Assembly (NCBI GenBank): GCA_022360815.1
Contig: JAKSCC010000096.1
Location: forward strand, 1 to 62,735
DNA: 62,735 nt
Direction: 5' to 3'
Origin: Desulfobacterales bacterium
Lineage (GTDB): Bacteria > Desulfobacterota > Desulfobacteria > Desulfobacterales > Desulfolunaceae
Under the pieces are notes generated by a model. It was not told the origin of the DNA and ran no database searches. It was given only the letters and a program-made list of their open reading frames with translations. Shown here in pieces: positions 9,208 through 17,417 of this stretch. The position numbers and the translations under genes were made by a program. The stretch's first letter is position 1, and each line of letters starts with the position of its first letter.

Positions 9208-9707
9208 TGAGCGGCCTGAAGTTTCTCATTACACTTCTCGTGATCTATTTCATCTTTCGGTCGGTGATGAAAAAGGTGCTGGGAGCGGTGAACCCTGAAG
9301 AGGGGGGAGGCGGCTTCAGGGGAAAGCTGGGCGAGATCATCAACCAGATGAAAGAGGAGGTGGAGAGGGCCAAACAGGAGATGGCCCAGGAGACCGCCAT
9401 GGAAGAGGAGGACCCTTGGGCCGATTTGGACTCCCCTGATGAGGAAGCGGCCTCTTATGAGTATGAGGAGGAGATGCTCGAAGAAGATGTGGCTTTTTCC
9501 TCTGGTGATCGCTGGGATGAAGAGAGGATGGACGTTTCTCTCTGGGATGATAAATCTGAAGAAGCGGTTTTTTCTGAGGGGGTGAGAGAGATGCCACAGG
9601 AGGTAGTTCTTAAACCCAAGAAAAAGGGTCGATCAATGCGCGGGCAACGTCTTCGTGAGGCGGTGGTCTGGAAAGAGATTTTGGATCGACCCGTGGGACT
9701 GCGTTGA
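9207..9707 (+). CDS. Small acidic membrane-anchored protein linked to floA
   Basis: I do not recognise a named family. The 166-residue product has one N-terminal hydrophobic segment (residues 4-22), a helical Lys/Glu stretch (QMKEEVERAKQEMAQE), a long acidic low-complexity middle, and a basic C-terminal segment ending EAVVWKEILDRPVGLR. It starts within the floA stop codon (TAATG), which suggests coupled translation, and is followed by a terminator. A role as accessory to the flotillin-NfeD module is inference from position. Confidence 0.7.
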   Translation: MSGLKFLITLLVIYFIFRSVMKKVLGAVNPEEGGGGFRGKLGEIINQMKEEVERAKQEMAQETAMEEEDPWADLDSPDEEAASYEYEEEMLEEDVAFSSGDRWDEERMDVSLWDDKSEEAVFSEGVREMPQEVVLKPKKKGRSMRGQRLREAVVWKEILDRPVGLR

Positions 9708-9726
9708 GTACAACTTGGTAGCACAC

Positions 9727-9768
9727 CAGGGCCTTTTTCATGTTTTTGGAGAAGGCCCTGTCTTTTTG
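9727..9768 (+). terminator. Rho-independent terminator after the floA unit
   Basis: An inverted repeat AGGGCCTT/AAGGCCCT with a T-rich loop is followed by GTCTTTTTG, 20 bases after the preceding stop codon. Confidence 0.75.
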
Positions 9769-9849
9769 AACCCCTTGATTTGAAATGGCCTCAGGCGTAT
9801 AGTCTTTGGTCTGAAATCGTTGAAATTTGAACCAAAGCGCGGAGTGAAG

Positions 9850-10755
9850 ATGAAACAAAGACTCCATCAATACGCCTACCATATGATCGGGCTGCTCTTT
9901 ATCCTGATTGGGCTTATCCCTGAAAAACGGGCGGATAGACTGGCGCGAGCCATCTCTGCATTCTGGTACCGCATTGACAAACGGCATCGGAATGTGGCCC
10001 TTACCAATTTGACCCACGCTTTTGGGGAGGAGAAGAGCGCCGAAGAGATTGATACACTGGCACGGGATACCTTTTATCATACGGTTCTTACCCTTTTTGA
10101 GATGGGCCAGAGTACACACTGGGCCAAAGAGACGGTAAAGGATCGATTCAGGTATTACGGCATGCATCACGCGTATAAGGCCCACGCCAAGGGCAAGGGG
10201 GTTCTTTTTGTGATGGCCCATATGGGCAACTGGGAATTTTTGGCACCGGCCATCGTGGCTTCAGGTCTTCAGCCCGCTGCTGTCTATCGGCCTTTGGACT
10301 TTGCTCCCATGGATGCTTATATCAAAGATATGCGGGAAAAGTTTGGGTGTCGCATGTATCCCACCAAGCGTGCCATTGAGGGGATTCTTCATGAGCTTGG
10401 CCAGGGAAATGTGGTGGGGCTTTTGGTTGACCAGAATGCCACCAAGAGGCGTCAGGGCGTCTTTGTGGATTTTTTCGGTCGAAAAGCGAGCGCCCATAAG
10501 GGCATTGCGCAATTGGCCCTGACCACCGGCGTTCCTGTTGTCTCCTTTTTTGTCGTGAGGGAAAACGGAAAATTTCGGGCGGAGTTTGGCCCAGAAATTC
10601 CCGTGGTCAACACAGGGGACCTGGAGGCCGACCTCGTCACCAACACCCAGAACTTCAACCGGGTCATCGAACGGATTGTTCGCCGTTTTCCCGCCCAGTG
10701 GTTCTGGGTGCATCGCAGGTGGAAAACCCGTCCTTTGGATGAGGTCGACGGGTAA
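9850..10755 (+). CDS. Lysophospholipid/lipid A acyltransferase (LpxL/HtrB family)
   Basis: The 301-residue protein belongs to the LpxL/HtrB family, which transfers an acyl chain to a lipid A precursor or related lipid at the inner membrane. The N-terminus has a hydrophobic segment (MIGLLFILIGLIP). The catalytic H-x4-E motif appears as HMGNWE near residue 123. Further family motifs include LLVDQNATKRRQGVFVDFFG and the C-terminal PAQWFWVHRRWK. A GGAG site just upstream supports the ATG at 9850 over 9820. It is monocistronic, flanked by terminators on both sides. Which acyl chain or position it serves cannot be told from sequence. Confidence 0.88.
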   Translation: MKQRLHQYAYHMIGLLFILIGLIPEKRADRLARAISAFWYRIDKRHRNVALTNLTHAFGEEKSAEEIDTLARDTFYHTVLTLFEMGQSTHWAKETVKDRFRYYGMHHAYKAHAKGKGVLFVMAHMGNWEFLAPAIVASGLQPAAVYRPLDFAPMDAYIKDMREKFGCRMYPTKRAIEGILHELGQGNVVGLLVDQNATKRRQGVFVDFFGRKASAHKGIAQLALTTGVPVVSFFVVRENGKFRAEFGPEIPVVNTGDLEADLVTNTQNFNRVIERIVRRFPAQWFWVHRRWKTRPLDEVDG

Positions 10756-10784
10756 TAGAGAGAAATTAAATTTTGCAGATGGCT

Positions 10785-10821
10785 AAGGAGAGTCCTGGGT
10801 AATCCGGGCTCTCCTTTTTTG
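10785..10821 (+). terminator. Rho-independent terminator after the acyltransferase
   Basis: AGGAGAG and CTCTCCT form a stem around a GC-rich inner loop, followed by a run of six T residues. It also separates this gene from the convergent pseudogene, whose end is at 10825. Confidence 0.7.
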
Positions 10822-10824
10822 TGT

Positions 10825-11394
10825 CTAAAGGCTTCTGATAAAACAGCCTCCGCCATCATGGCCCCCTCCACCGCCTCTTGTGATGGGTTTTTGGGACGGT
10901 GTGGAAAGAAGTACCCCTGCGCCAATGGGATTTTCAATGGTTCCGTTTGCAAGCCCATCTGCATCGCCTTCCCCTTCGTCTTGAAGGGTGAGGTGAATCA
11001 GGCGTCCTTCAATTCGGCATCGGTTGGTGATGTCGAAAACGCTAAGGCTGTTTGAGGTTTTGAAGATACGCCCTTTTCGGAGGTTATCTCGTTTGTGAGA
11101 TGGAGGGTGTAGTCTGTGTTTTGTGAAAGCGGGGTTTTGGGGATAAGGGTCGCCTTAAGCCTTTGGGAATCGTAGTGAAGTGTTGCCTCTATTTTTTGGT
11201 CTTGTCCTTTTTGGGTTAGAAAAAGGGTGTCGCTTGTGAGGGTGTTTGTGTTCATGGGCGTTGTTGTCGGCACATCAAAAGAGATGGGAATTCCCCACCA
11301 GATGTTGGATCGTTTTGAAGAGATCTGCCGATCCCATTGTGGGCAGACACAGGAGCAGAAAAAAGAAGAGGAGAAGGGGGCGTGATAGTCTCAT
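10825..11394 (-). pseudogene. Frameshifted remnant of a secreted Ig-like/surface-anchor protein
   Basis: Three protein-like segments lie in order on the minus strand but not in one frame. At 11394 an ATG behind AAGGA starts a clear signal peptide (MRLSRPLLLFFFLLLCLPTMGSA), which hits a TGA at 11275. In a second frame (about 11340 to 10998) comes WGIPISFDVP...LHYDSQRLKATLIPKTPLSQNTDYTLHL, typical of a bacterial Ig-like (Big_5) domain. Back in the first frame (about 11080-10825) comes LTLQDEGEGDADGLANGTIENP followed by a Gly-rich tail GGGGGHDGGGCFI, resembling choice-of-anchor U proteins. Two compensating frameshifts, and probably internal loss, explain this. No intact copy was seen in the window. 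Confidence 0.7.
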
Positions 11395-12156
11395 TTTTGT
11401 TCCTTTGTGGTTCCGTGGTGAAGGTGCAGTAAAATTAAAAATCGCTTTATAAAATTAAGGTATCGGTTCCCAAAGGCAGTTGATTGACAGTTTTTTGGTG
11501 ATGAAAGGCTGTTGATAAAGGGATATAGGCAAAGATGGGGATTTGTAGGGAGGTGAAAACTATGTTAAATAAATGGGAAAGAAACAGATAAGCAAAGATA
11601 GTCCTGATGGCTCTTCAAAAAAATTTGGTTGCAACCACTCAGTGAATTTTTTTTGGTTCACTGCGGTGAAATGGGCGATTCTGATGCCCTGTTGCAATCG
11701 ATTACCTCTTTTTTGACGACGCCCTTGGTGTCGTTTTTGCGAGGGTGTCACTTTTCATGGGCCTTGGGCGCAGGGCTCTTTTCCTTGCGTCCCTTAATCT
11801 ATAAGGTCTCCGCCCTTCGGTGTCGTCTCTTCATGTGAGATTCTCCTCTTTTTTCTGCCATAGCCAGAGGGCACGATGCCATTTTTATCTTGTTTTACCC
11901 TATTTTACCTTGGGAAAAGTTATTTGAGTGTCCAGGCAATTTTTTTGTACAGAAGGTTGATTTTTGGACGTTTCGTTGATGGGCCCTTCGCATAACCCGA
12001 AAAGATGGCATTGGAAAAGGTGATGCTGCGATGCGATGTCCGCGATACCGCAGACAGAGATGAAACGGGAGACCCGCATGTTGTGGGGCCATCAAAAAAA
12101 GGGGGCAACCATTTTAACAGGTGATCGGGCCGCTTGGAATTGGAGATAAGTATACT
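11395..12156. other. Long low-coding intergenic region
   Basis: No convincing gene lies here. At about 11539-11578 a good ribosome-binding site (GGGAGG) precedes an ATG that opens only a nine-codon frame (MLNKWERNR, stop), which may be a relic of a gene start. Stretches of A/T and Cys-rich, low-quality frames on both strands look non-coding. With the adjacent pseudogene, the region looks like decaying DNA. Confidence 0.45.
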
Positions 12157-12936
12157 ATGCTGAAAGCAGGGATTTTTCTGGATGTGGACAACCTCAGTTT
12201 TAACGGAGGCTGGGGAATGCGGTACAGTGTGATTCGAGATTTGGTCAACGCGCAGGAGACCACCATTGTGCGGGCCAATGCCTATCTGGCTGCCGATTTT
12301 GAGCGCGAAGAGTTTGATCATGAGTATCGCATGCGAAGCGAAGAGTTCAGAAACGCCATGCGAAGGGCTGGGTTCCATCTGATTTTAAAGCCTGTGAAAC
12401 GCTATTTTAACGACGATGGAGATACCGTGGTGAAGGCCAATGCCGATTTGGACTTGGCAGTGGATGCTCTTTTGCAGTCTGAGAACTTGGACTATGTGCT
12501 TTTGGGAACCGGTGACGGTGATTTTTTGCGTCTTGTGCGAGCCCTTCAGAATCGAGGCAAGCGGGTGGATCTTCTCTCGTTTGATAACACCAGCTCTGAA
12601 CTGCGTCGGGAGGTGGACAACTTCTTTTCTGGCTTTCTGGTGCCGGGACTTATGGCGAGCCGAAGCGAGGCGCAAAGGGGTCGAGGGGTGATCTATTCGG
12701 TGAAAGAGGGGCGTGAGTACGGGTTTCTCAATATGCGAACCGGCCTTGGGGTGGGAGATGTTCAGAGCAATGTCTTTTGCCATGTAAACGATTTTGATCC
12801 GCGGATCTCCAGCGATCAGTTGATGCGGTACAAGCGCGAAGGTGCAATCCTTGAATTTGATGCCATCAGGCAAGGTGAAGAGAAGTACAAAGCGGAGAAC
12901 ATTCAGGTTTTTGACTGGAGAGGTCGAAAGACTTGA
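12157..12936 (+). CDS. NYN-domain nuclease-like protein with C-terminal cold-shock-like domain
   Basis: The 259-residue protein starts with a NYN (PIN-like) domain: LKAGIFLDVDNLS places Asp residues near 9 and 11, and LLGTGDGDFLRLV near residue 115 supplies the later acidic residues expected in a metal-dependent RNase fold. From about residue 170, GRGVIYSVKEGREYGFLN...VFCHVNDFD...LEFDAIRQGEEKYKAENIQVFD resembles a cold-shock/OB-fold RNA-binding domain. A role in RNA processing or decay is inferred from both domains. The ATG at 12157 follows a GGAGA site; an upstream GTG at 12121 is less likely. The gene stands alone between a degraded region and a terminator. Confidence 0.8.
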   Translation: MLKAGIFLDVDNLSFNGGWGMRYSVIRDLVNAQETTIVRANAYLAADFEREEFDHEYRMRSEEFRNAMRRAGFHLILKPVKRYFNDDGDTVVKANADLDLAVDALLQSENLDYVLLGTGDGDFLRLVRALQNRGKRVDLLSFDNTSSELRREVDNFFSGFLVPGLMASRSEAQRGRGVIYSVKEGREYGFLNMRTGLGVGDVQSNVFCHVNDFDPRISSDQLMRYKREGAILEFDAIRQGEEKYKAENIQVFDWRGRKT

Positions 12937-13090
12937 AAGGGTTAAAACGCGGGAAATAATACCCGTGAGGCTTGGACCATTGCAGTGGCCTGTTTGTCAA
13001 ATTTTTTTAAGTGTTTGACTTTAGGCAGGGCTGCCAGAGGCGAATGGTAGCAGACAGGTTGCCGAGCATTTTACAATTTGTGTGATTCAG
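12937..13090 (+). other. Non-coding leader or small-RNA candidate before a terminator
   Basis: About 150 bases after the NYN gene contain no gene but several short inverted repeats: CGGG/CCCG at 12950-12967, CCA/TGG around 12980-12990, and GGCAG/CTGCC near 13024-13036. They end in a strong terminator. This may simply be the 3' untranslated region of the NYN gene, or a small RNA. Confidence 0.3.
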
Positions 13091-13128
13091 ACGCCCCTTG
13101 AAGGACGACCTTTAAGGGGCGTTTTTTT
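13091..13128 (+). terminator. Strong Rho-independent terminator
   Basis: A 13-base stem CGCCCCTTGAAGG / CCTTTAAGGGGCG (one G-T pair) with a 4-base loop is followed by seven T residues. Confidence 0.9.
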
Positions 13129-13250
13129 GTGTGTGGCTGCCAAGCATCTCTGTTTTTTATTTGTGAACAGTGGTAAAGGCAAGCTTTTGGTGGTTTTTAA
13201 AGGGGCATCAGAGCGTGGTAAAGATGCTTTGTTTTGCAGGGCAATTGCGA

Positions 13251-13279
13251 TTTACAAGTGCCTTCTCCTGTACTATAGA
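13251..13279 (+). promoter_or_regulatory. Sigma-70-type promoter for the acetyl-CoA hydrolase/transferase gene
   Basis: TTTACA at 13251-13256 and TATAGA at 13274-13279 are separated by 17 bases, 42 bases before the start codon at 13321. It lies just after the terminator at 13091-13128. Confidence 0.6.
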
Positions 13280-13320
13280 ATTTAGCTTCTACAAATGTAA
13301 CAGGCAATCAGGAGAGAATC

Positions 13321-15495
13321 ATGGAACCGAGAAGGCCGGCCTATTATCAAGATGTTGAGCGCTGTGTGGATGATCTTATTGCGCGGGTAGGAAAAAGGGT
13401 GGTGCTGGCCATCCCCATTGCAGCTGGAAAACCCAACCACCTGACCAACGCCTTGTACCGTCGTCTGAAAGTTGATCCGGAATTGCATCTGACCCTCATT
13501 ACTGCGGTGACGCTGGAGAAACCAACCTGGGGTAACGATCTGGAGCGACGTTTTCTCTCGCCCATCGTTGATCGAATTTGGGGCCAATTTCCAGATTTCG
13601 ACTATGTCAAGGATCTTCGGAAAAATGCGGTCCCTGAAAATTTTAAATTGGTGGAGTTTTATCACAAGACCGCACAGTTCATGAAGTGCCCTCATTGTCA
13701 GCAGCACTATCTGGGATCCAACTACACCCATGCCATTCGAGATGGATTGATTCAAGGGGCCAATGTGATTGCCCAGCTGGTGACCAAAAAAGAGGTGGGC
13801 AGCAAGGTGCTATTTTCCATGGGGTGCAACCCCGACACCCATCTGGACGGGGCCCAATGGATTCGTGCCCACGAAGATGACGGCGTGCCTCGGGCCATTG
13901 TTGCTCAGGTGAATTCCGATATGCCTTTTATGTATGGTGACGCTGTGGTGGAGCCGGGGCATTACGATATGGTACTTGAAGGGCCAGAACTTGAGTTTCC
14001 TCTTTTTCGTGCACCCAAAGAGTCTGTGAATACCACCGATTGGATGATCGGTCTTTACGCCAGCGCCTTGGTAAAAGATGGCGGTACCCTTCAGGTCGGG
14101 ATTGGATCTCTGGGGGATGCCATTGTGGCGGGCCTTCAGATGCGTCATACTGAAAATGAGGCGTATCAGGCGGTGATGCGGGAGGCCGGTGTTCTGGCTA
14201 AGTTTGGTGGGATTGTTTCAGAGTGGGGCGGACTCGATCCCTTTGAAGAGGGGCTGATGAGCTCCACCGAGATGTTCGTGGATTCGCTGATTGCGCTTTT
14301 CGAGTGTGGGGTTCTCAAACGAAAGGTGTATGAGAACCTCGACCTTCAGCTCCTTTTAAATGAGGGGGCCATCACAGAGACGGTAACTCCGAAGATGCTT
14401 ACCACCCTTTTAAAGCGCGAAGTGATTACCCCCAAGCTTCGGGAAAAAGATGTGGCATTTCTCACCGCCTTTGGCATTTTTAAAAAAGGGATCACACTGG
14501 ATGGGAATGCGCTTGTGGATGGTGAGGCGCGGTACAGCTCTGATCTTTCAGATGACGCAGCCCTTGCCGCTGTCATTAAAAATTGCTTGGGAACCCATCT
14601 GGATCAGGCCGTGGTGATTTACGCCGGTTTCTTTGTTGGCCCCGAAGCCTTTTACGAAACTCTGAAAACCCTTCCCGAAGATCAGCTTAAGCTTATCAAT
14701 ATGAGAAGTGTTGATTTTATCAACCATCTTTATGGTGATGATTACAGCCTGCGTGTGGCCCAGCGCAAACACGGACGTTTTATCAATGCTGCCCTTATGG
14801 CGATGCTCAATGGGGCCATTGTGGCTGACGGTTTGGAAGATCACCGTGTCATCAGTGGGCCGGGTGGCCAGTACAACTTTGTTGCCATGGCCCATGCCCT
14901 GCCTGATGCTCGGTCGGTGACCATGGTGCGATCCACACGCGGCTCGGGAAAAGACGCCACCTCCAATATTGTCTGGCAGTATGCCCATACCACCATTCCG
15001 CGTCATTTAAGGGATATTGTGGTGACAGAGTATGGTATCGCGGATTTACGGGGGCAGCAGGATAAAGATGCCATGACGCGGCTTATCTGCATTGCCGATT
15101 CGCGTTTTCAGGATCAGCTTCTCAAGGTGGCCAAAGCCAAGGGAAAGGTGCCGAAGGAGTACGAGATCCCGGCGAGATTTAGAAACAATACGCCCGAGCG
15201 TTTGGAGACATTGCTGGCTCCCTGGCGGGCCAAAGGGCTTTTTCAGGCCTTCCCGTTTGGAACGGATTTTACCCCGGAAGAGATTGTGATTGGAAACGCC
15301 CTGAAAAGCTTTAAGGCCCAGTCCAAAAAGAGGACTTCCCTTCTTTTTGGACTGGCAAAAGAGAGGAAAGCGCCGGTGCCTGATGCGGCCGCACCCTATT
15401 TGAAGCGTATGGGGTTGGAGCACCCCAGAGGCCCCAAAGAGAAGGCCATGCAGAAGATCGTTGTCATGGCTCTTAAAGGTGTCAAGGCGATCTAA
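13321..15495 (+). CDS. Acetyl-CoA hydrolase/CoA-transferase family protein, long form
   Basis: The 724-residue protein belongs to the acetyl-CoA hydrolase/transferase family, which moves CoA between acyl groups or hydrolyses acyl-CoA. Family motifs include TLQVGIGSLGDAIVAGL (near 260), GPGGQYNFVAMAHALP and VVTEYGIADLRG (near 565), the last being the signature of the C-terminal domain. The protein is longer than the usual ~430-500 residues; the extra length is at both ends and includes a CPHCQQHY segment near residue 122 that looks like a possible metal site. An AGGAGA site precedes the ATG. Upstream and downstream terminators make it monocistronic. The true substrate is not evident. Confidence 0.85.
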   Translation: MEPRRPAYYQDVERCVDDLIARVGKRVVLAIPIAAGKPNHLTNALYRRLKVDPELHLTLITAVTLEKPTWGNDLERRFLSPIVDRIWGQFPDFDYVKDLRKNAVPENFKLVEFYHKTAQFMKCPHCQQHYLGSNYTHAIRDGLIQGANVIAQLVTKKEVGSKVLFSMGCNPDTHLDGAQWIRAHEDDGVPRAIVAQVNSDMPFMYGDAVVEPGHYDMVLEGPELEFPLFRAPKESVNTTDWMIGLYASALVKDGGTLQVGIGSLGDAIVAGLQMRHTENEAYQAVMREAGVLAKFGGIVSEWGGLDPFEEGLMSSTEMFVDSLIALFECGVLKRKVYENLDLQLLLNEGAITETVTPKMLTTLLKREVITPKLREKDVAFLTAFGIFKKGITLDGNALVDGEARYSSDLSDDAALAAVIKNCLGTHLDQAVVIYAGFFVGPEAFYETLKTLPEDQLKLINMRSVDFINHLYGDDYSLRVAQRKHGRFINAALMAMLNGAIVADGLEDHRVISGPGGQYNFVAMAHALPDARSVTMVRSTRGSGKDATSNIVWQYAHTTIPRHLRDIVVTEYGIADLRGQQDKDAMTRLICIADSRFQDQLLKVAKAKGKVPKEYEIPARFRNNTPERLETLLAPWRAKGLFQAFPFGTDFTPEEIVIGNALKSFKAQSKKRTSLLFGLAKERKAPVPDAAAPYLKRMGLEHPRGPKEKAMQKIVVMALKGVKAI

Positions 15496-15526
15496 ATCGG
15501 CATTTCGGTTTACGCTGACAAAGGAG

Positions 15527-15557
15527 GGGAGTTTCCGTTAAGGAAACTCCCTTTTTT
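15527..15557 (+). terminator. Rho-independent terminator after the acetyl-CoA hydrolase gene
   Basis: GGGAGTTTCC and GGAAACTCCC form a perfect 10-base stem with a 5-base loop, followed by six T residues, right against the 3' end of the convergent decarboxylase gene. Confidence 0.9.
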
Positions 15558-15558
15558 A

Positions 15559-16818
15559 CTATAGCACGAGGGGGGGCTCGTTTACGTTAAGGGTGGCGGT
15601 GTAGTCTTCGAAAGTCTCTTCTCGGCGGATCATGCGAACAGATCCATCGGTTTGCATGAGCAGCTCTTTGGGCCTCATTTTGCCGTTGTAGTTGAAGCCC
15701 ATGGAGTGGCCGTGGGCTCCGGTGTCGTGAATGAGGAGCAGGTCGCCTTCTTGGATGGGCGGCAGAGTCCTCTGGACGGCAAATTTGTCGTTGTTTTCGC
15801 ACAGGGATCCCACCACATCGACCACGGTATTGCATGGGGCGTCCTCTTTTCCCACCACGGTGATGTGATGGTAGGCGTCATACATTCCTGGCCGCATAAG
15901 GGCAGACATGCAGGCGTCGACTCCCACATAGTTTCGATAGATTTCTTTTCGGTTGATGGCTCGTGTGGTCAGCACGCCGCAGGGACCGCTCATGAAGCGC
16001 CCACTCTCCATGTAGAGGCAGGGCATGTACCCCTCTTCTTTTTTAAACTCGGTAAAAAGCTTGGTGATCTCCGCTGCCATGGAGGCAATATCAAGGGGGG
16101 CTTGGTCCGGGTGGTAGGGAATGCCCAATCCGCCGCCGATGTTGATAAACTCAAAGGTGATGCCCAGCTCCTTTCGAAGTTCCTTGATACGGGTCAGGAG
16201 CATGGCCGCTGTTTCCACCATGTAGGTGTAGTTGAGCTCATTGGAGGCGAGCATGGTGTGCAGGCCGAATCGGGTTGCCCCCCTTTCCATGGCCATCTTG
16301 TAAGCTGGGACAAGCTGGTCGTTGCTTACTCCGTATTTGGCTTCCAGGGGATTGCCGATAATTTTGTTTCCGGTGCGCAGGTCGCCGGGATTGTACCGGA
16401 AGCTGATAAGCTCTGGCATCTTCGGCACCTTGGGGACCAAGGTGATGTCATCCAAGTTGAGGATACACCCTCCCTCACCTGCGGCGAGGCCAAACTCTTC
16501 TTGGGTGGTGTTGTTGGAGGTGAACATCAACTCTTCGCCCATGCCCCCTGCCATGCGGGCCATACGAAGTTCCGGAGCGGAGCTGCAGTCAAAACCAAAT
16601 CCTTCATCCTTGAAAATTTTAAGCACTTCGGGGTTTGGGAGGGCTTTGACGGCAAAGTATTCGCGAAAACCGTGGATGCCTGAAAAGAGCCTTTTTAAAA
16701 GGCGGCAGGTATCGCGAATGCCCTTTTCATCGTAGATGTGGAAAGGGGTTCCGTAGTGGTTGGCAATGCGTTCCACCACAGGGGAAAGTCTTTCGGCATA
16801 CTCCTGGGTCATGGGCAT
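15559..16818 (-). CDS. Diaminopimelate decarboxylase-family PLP enzyme
   Basis: A 419-residue alanine-racemase-fold decarboxylase. YFAVKALPNP places the pyridoxal-phosphate lysine near residue 58; GGGLGIPY, MESGRFMSGPCGV and VVGSLCENND are further family motifs. LysA converts meso-diaminopimelate to lysine, but the usual C-E-S-G-D motif reads C-E-N-N-D here, so another amino acid substrate is possible. I chose the ATG at 16818 because AAGGAG lies 8 bases upstream; starts at 16827 and 16812 also exist. Its neighbour, 12 bases upstream on the same strand, is an Lrp-type regulator, so the two probably form one transcript. Confidence 0.8.
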   Translation of the reverse strand: MPMTQEYAERLSPVVERIANHYGTPFHIYDEKGIRDTCRLLKRLFSGIHGFREYFAVKALPNPEVLKIFKDEGFGFDCSSAPELRMARMAGGMGEELMFTSNNTTQEEFGLAAGEGGCILNLDDITLVPKVPKMPELISFRYNPGDLRTGNKIIGNPLEAKYGVSNDQLVPAYKMAMERGATRFGLHTMLASNELNYTYMVETAAMLLTRIKELRKELGITFEFINIGGGLGIPYHPDQAPLDIASMAAEITKLFTEFKKEEGYMPCLYMESGRFMSGPCGVLTTRAINRKEIYRNYVGVDACMSALMRPGMYDAYHHITVVGKEDAPCNTVVDVVGSLCENNDKFAVQRTLPPIQEGDLLLIHDTGAHGHSMGFNYNGKMRPKELLMQTDGSVRMIRREETFEDYTATLNVNEPPLVL

Positions 16819-16830
16819 GGGGCACACTCC

Positions 16831-17289
16831 TTAAGGTATCAGTGGAATCTGGGATGTCTCTTTGTAGGTGGAAAGGGCGATGGAACTGCTTGTGGGACGC
16901 AGCCCCTCCATGGCTCCGATGGTTTCGGAAATCAAGGTTTTTAGGGCCTGAGTTCCAGAGACACGAGCCTTGATGCGAAAACCAGCCTCTCCAGAGAGAA
17001 AGTGTACCTCTTGAACATCGTCCAAGGCGGCGAGCTTTTCACCGGCTTCGTCCATGCGTGAGATATCGTCAACGGCGATATCCACAAAGGCGATAAGCGT
17101 GCGGGAAAATTTTTCGGGGTTTAAGATCACCTCGTAGCCGTCAATGTACCCCTGATTTTCAAGTTTTCGGATACGTTCCAAAACGGCCGAAGGGGCCATG
17201 TTGACGCGGCGTGCCACCTCCACATTGGGGATTCGGGCTTTTTCCTGCAGTATTTTCAGAATGGTAAGGCTGATGTTGTCAAGATTCAT
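16831..17289 (-). CDS. Lrp/AsnC-family transcriptional regulator
   Basis: A 152-residue Lrp/AsnC regulator. The N-terminal winged helix-turn-helix (LDNISLTILKILQEKARIPN...VARRVNMAPSAVLERIRKLE) is followed by a C-terminal RAM effector domain that usually senses an amino acid. The stop codon lies only 12 bases before the decarboxylase start, so it likely controls that gene in response to the amino acid the enzyme makes or uses. Such regulators often bind their own promoter, but no operator was recognised here. Confidence 0.9.
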   Translation of the reverse strand: MNLDNISLTILKILQEKARIPNVEVARRVNMAPSAVLERIRKLENQGYIDGYEVILNPEKFSRTLIAFVDIAVDDISRMDEAGEKLAALDDVQEVHFLSGEAGFRIKARVSGTQALKTLISETIGAMEGLRPTSSSIALSTYKETSQIPLIP

Positions 17290-17417
17290 AAAGGCTCTCC
17301 ATGTTTGTCTATGAGTACCCCGAGATAATCAGAGGTGTCAAGAATATATTTCGGATCTAATGTGTTTGGGCAGAATAAAATTCTGAAATATGTATCTCGA
17401 ATAGAATTATAATGGTT

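Noticed and set aside
15652-16683. 343-codon plus-strand frame opposite the decarboxylase
   Set aside because: The minus-strand PLP enzyme has all family motifs; the opposite frame has none.
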